21,283 bases of DNA from a virus. The position numbers and the translations under genes were made by a program. The stretch lies in the IMG/VR virus record IMGVR_UViG_3300020213_000282, positions 1-21,283 of that record. One strand, given 5' to 3'. Shown piece after piece: positions 19,606 to 21,283 of the stretch. How positions within the stretch are numbered: the stretch's first letter is position 1; each line of letters starts with the position of its first letter. The notes under the pieces were generated by a model. The model did not search any database. It saw only the letters and a list, made by a program, of their open reading frames with translations, and was not told the origin of the DNA.

Positions 19606-19767
19606 ATGGAAATCTTCTTAATCATTCTCGCCGTTATAGTACTCTACCTCTGGTACCACGCTACCCATATAGTTGTTACAAAGATAAGGGATGTAAGTGG
19701 GTATGAAAAGTTTGTACTCATGGGTGCGCTAGGAACGGTTGTTCTCTACGTCTTCGGGACGACATAG
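19606..19767 (+). CDS. small two-helix membrane protein (53 aa)
   Basis: From ATG 19606: an N-terminal hydrophobic helix (MEIFLIILAVIVLYLWYHA), a basic loop (HIVVTKIRDVSGYEK) and a second hydrophobic segment (FVLMGALGTVVLYVFGTT), then TAG. It is the third gene of the small operon starting at 19104. A holin-like or superinfection role is possible but not shown by any motif. Confidence 0.6.
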   Translation: MEIFLIILAVIVLYLWYHATHIVVTKIRDVSGYEKFVLMGALGTVVLYVFGTT

Positions 19768-19774
19768 AACAAGG

Positions 19775-19853
19775 GAGGCTTATGCCTCCTTCCCTCAATC
19801 CACCTTGGTGTGATTACTCTCCACGTTGACTGGTGTGGTGGATTGAGGGAAGG
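19775..19853 (+). other. large double hairpin (terminator-like or structured RNA)
   Basis: GGAGGC-TTAT-GCCTCC is the first, small hairpin (19775-19789 region). Directly after it CTTCCCTCAATCCACC (19789-19804) pairs perfectly over 16 bp with GGTGGATTGAGGGAAG (19837-19852), extendable by one more pair, around a 32-nt loop. No T-run follows; the sequence continues GGGAGCGAAATC. It lies in the 138-nt gap after the 53-aa membrane protein, before the W-repeat gene. A -10-like TATACT (19869-19874) follows, so it may separate two transcripts. Confidence 0.6.
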
Positions 19854-19905
19854 GAGCGAAATCTACCCTATACTAAAAGAGTAATCCTAATAACAAATAA
19901 CACCT

Positions 19906-20259
19906 ATGAACTTCAAAACAATAACAGGAGGCACCGAAGCAGAAGCACTAGCGAAGTTCCCTTGGTTAAACGACGCTTCCTTTGAAGACGCGATTGTTGA
20001 CATTACTCACTACTATCTTGTTTGGGAGGGCGGCACTTGGGAGGGCGGCACTTGGAAGGATGGCACTTGGGAGGATGGCATTTGGGAGCGTGGCATTTGG
20101 AAGGATGGCATTTGGGAGGATGGCATTTGGAAGCGTGGCATTTGGAAGGATGGCACTTGGGAGGGTGGCCTTTGGGAGGATGGCCTAATGTGGTCAAACA
20201 TTCACCAAGAGTACAAACGTGTCGCTTACGAAGACGGGAAGTTTACTGTAGCGGAATAA
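19906..20259 (+). CDS. pentapeptide Trp-Gly repeat protein (117 aa)
   Basis: From ATG 19906: about 40 residues of ordinary sequence (MNFKTITGGTEAEALAKFPW...) are followed by eleven five-residue repeats (residues 41-95) of the form [EK]-x-G-[TIL]-W, for example EGGTW, KDGTW, EDGIW, ERGIW. A short end follows (SNIHQEYKRVAYEDGKFTVAE). A strict period of five with a Trp in each unit suggests a right-handed beta-helix or solenoid with a tryptophan ladder, related in logic to the pentapeptide-repeat fold but with different core residues. The function is unknown; DNA mimicry is known for classical pentapeptide-repeat proteins but cannot be claimed here. All six frames look open over the repeats because the 15-nt unit is in phase. 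Confidence 0.75.
   Translation: MNFKTITGGTEAEALAKFPWLNDASFEDAIVDITHYYLVWEGGTWEGGTWKDGTWEDGIWERGIWKDGIWEDGIWKRGIWKDGTWEGGLWEDGLMWSNIHQEYKRVAYEDGKFTVAE
20026..20190 (+). repeat. 15-nt tandem repeat, 11 copies
   Basis: The unit is approximately GAGGATGGCATTTGG, beginning at 20026 and repeating every 15 nt. Third-position and first-codon changes are spread unevenly. The first two units are identical, and later ones alternate between GAG and AAG at codon 1 and between GGC, GAT and CGT at codon 2. It probably expands and contracts by slippage or unequal exchange without breaking the frame. Confidence 0.85.
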
Positions 20260-20270
20260 CAAATAACACT

Positions 20271-20777
20271 ATGAACTTCAACCACAATGACCTCGTTACC
20301 TGCACGATACACGGAACAACGATTACAAACGCTCGTATCAGTATTGACGAGAACGGAATGCCTTTCATCTGCCAGAATGAAAAGAATGGCGGCATAACAG
20401 ACGACAAACTGGGCTACGAGTATTCTTGGATTCTAAGTAGGGACTTCACGGACCCTTCCGTAGAAGACCTAAAACTAGCCACCCCCACATGGAACTTTCT
20501 CGCGTGGAAGGATATTATCTTGGACAGTGGTGGAGACAGGCGAATGGTGCTTGCGGTACTAAATGAGGCAGTTCTTATCTCTCAGGTTAATGATTTTGAG
20601 GTAGGTTCGGTCTGGTACCTAAAGAAAGAACTACAAAAGCGGGGCTACACCATCGAAGGCGAAGTACCAGCAGTAGAGGAAATCACCGTTGCAGAAGCAG
20701 AAGCACGATTTGGGGTGAAGATTAAAAAAGAACTTTCCTTTGCATACCAAAGGGAGACGTTTAAAGACAATACCTAA
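20271..20777 (+). CDS. uncharacterised accessory protein (168 aa)
   Basis: From ATG 20271: MNFNHNDLVTCTIHGTTITN, then a beta-rich domain (GMPFICQNEKNGG...LGYEYSWILSRDF) and a more helical second half (AWKDIILDSGGDRRMVLAVL, then VGSVWYLKKELQKRGYTIEG). The C-terminus has EEITVAEAEARFGVKIKK, an 'E-x-I-T/S-...-E-A-E' helix-turn often seen at the end of phage accessory proteins. No catalytic motif is seen. The leader and first codons are near-identical to those of the W-repeat gene just upstream. Confidence 0.6.
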   Translation: MNFNHNDLVTCTIHGTTITNARISIDENGMPFICQNEKNGGITDDKLGYEYSWILSRDFTDPSVEDLKLATPTWNFLAWKDIILDSGGDRRMVLAVLNEAVLISQVNDFEVGSVWYLKKELQKRGYTIEGEVPAVEEITVAEAEARFGVKIKKELSFAYQRETFKDNT

Positions 20778-20782
20778 CACCA

Positions 20783-21283
20783 TGATTCCTACACCAGAAA
20801 TGAAAGCAATGCGTGCCTTCCACGGAAGTGCCGCAATTAAGGAGAAGTACGTTGCTCGTGTTAAGGCACACGCCGAAGCAGACAAAATTGTTAAGGGACA
20901 GTATTGGGGAAACGGAAAGGGTTGCGCGGTTGGTTGCACCATTGAAGGCGACGAGCACTCTCGATACGAGACAGAGCTGGGTATTCCTGTGGCTATCGCA
21001 CACGTTGAGGATTATCTCTTTGAGATAATGCCAAACGAGGACGCTATGAAGTTCCCTCTAAGACTCTTGGAAGCTATCCCCGTTGGCGCAGACCTTTCAC
21101 TGGTTCCGGCTAATCTTATTGTCTACATACTTGAAGACACCTTGAACATTAAAGAGGTTCAAGAAGACAAGGCTGTAGGGAAAGCAATCAGGGGAGTTAT
21201 AGACCTGTGGAAGCGCGTGCAGGTTGGTGACAAACCGGACGCGGTAGCATGGTCGGCAGCATGGTCGGCAGCAGAGTCGGCAG
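20783..21283 (+). CDS. phage accessory protein with SAAW-type repeats, cut by the window end
   Basis: ATG 20783 starts MIPTPEMKAMRAFHGSAAIK; 167 codons are visible and the gene runs off the window. The body (YWGNGKGCAVGCTIEGDEHS, RYETELGIPVAIAHVEDYLF, FPLRLLEAIPVGADLS) matches a widespread, uncharacterised bacterial and phage protein type in which a 'GKGCAVGCT' block with two Cys and a 'LGIP..A.L.D..FE' block are followed by a long Ala/Trp/Ser-rich repeat tail. That tail begins here: AWSAAWSAAESA at 21247-21282. No function is known to me. Confidence 0.7.

Noticed and set aside
20003-20201. Several long overlapping frames on both strands over the 15-nt repeats
   Set aside because: They arise because the 15-nt unit keeps any stop-free frame open. 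Only the frame starting at 19906 has non-repeat sequence and a sensible start.
1-21283. Alternative genetic code (TGA recoded)
   Set aside because: TGA ends several genes cleanly, including portal, HNH, the zinc-binding protein and the RecB-like nuclease, and no gene needs TGA read as an amino acid.

Overview
This window is a stretch of a tailed double-stranded DNA bacteriophage or prophage genome (Caudoviricetes). The support is a contiguous head-and-packaging module (small terminase, large terminase, portal, scaffold, HK97-type capsid protein, accessory virion proteins) next to a phage replication and recombination module. TGA is used as a stop in several genes (for example in the ATGA overlaps at 3671-3674 and 9434-9437), so the standard bacterial code applies. 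The host cannot be named from the sequence. Almost no gene start has a recognisable Shine-Dalgarno sequence, although promoters look sigma-70-like, so a host that initiates largely without SD pairing is likely.

Layout. The left half (about 83-11453) is read leftward. In transcription order it runs: two small proteins (46 and 49 aa), a 79-aa protein, small terminase, a 71-aa protein, a small membrane protein, a zinc-binding protein, GroES, GroEL, large terminase, a small protein, then a new promoter with a terminator-like leader, portal, a 67-aa protein, scaffold, major capsid protein and two or three accessory virion proteins. A chaperonin pair sits between the terminase subunits. A divergent promoter region lies around 11460-11545. 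The right half is read mainly rightward: a coiled-coil protein, two terminators, a roughly 530-bp non-coding region with about eleven iteron-like repeats, a PrimPol/VapE primase-helicase, a RecB-like nuclease, a gp32-like ssDNA-binding protein behind a folded leader, an SNF2-type helicase interrupted by an intein, and a resolvase-like nuclease. A leftward DnaQ-type exonuclease overlaps the resolvase tail to tail. The last 2.2 kb holds small accessory genes, two of them membrane proteins and two with short tandem repeats.

Most notable. (1) The helicase carries an intein exactly in its P-loop. Where the homing endonuclease domain of a full-length intein usually lies, there is an HNH endonuclease gene on the opposite strand, while the sense intein frame stays open right through it. 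(2) The phage GroEL has Asn where the catalytic Asp398 of E. coli GroEL lies, and its GroES lacks the usual hydrophobic tripeptide of the mobile loop. (3) SD motifs are nearly absent, strong hairpins stand in many leaders, and a promoter word (GTATATTnTATGTA) recurs at three starts.

How it works together (inference). PrimPol/VapE, SSB, helicase, RecB-like nuclease, resolvase and DnaQ exonuclease would form the replication and recombination set, with the repeat array next to the primase as the origin candidate. The leftward operon builds the head and packages DNA, with the phage chaperonin probably folding virion proteins.
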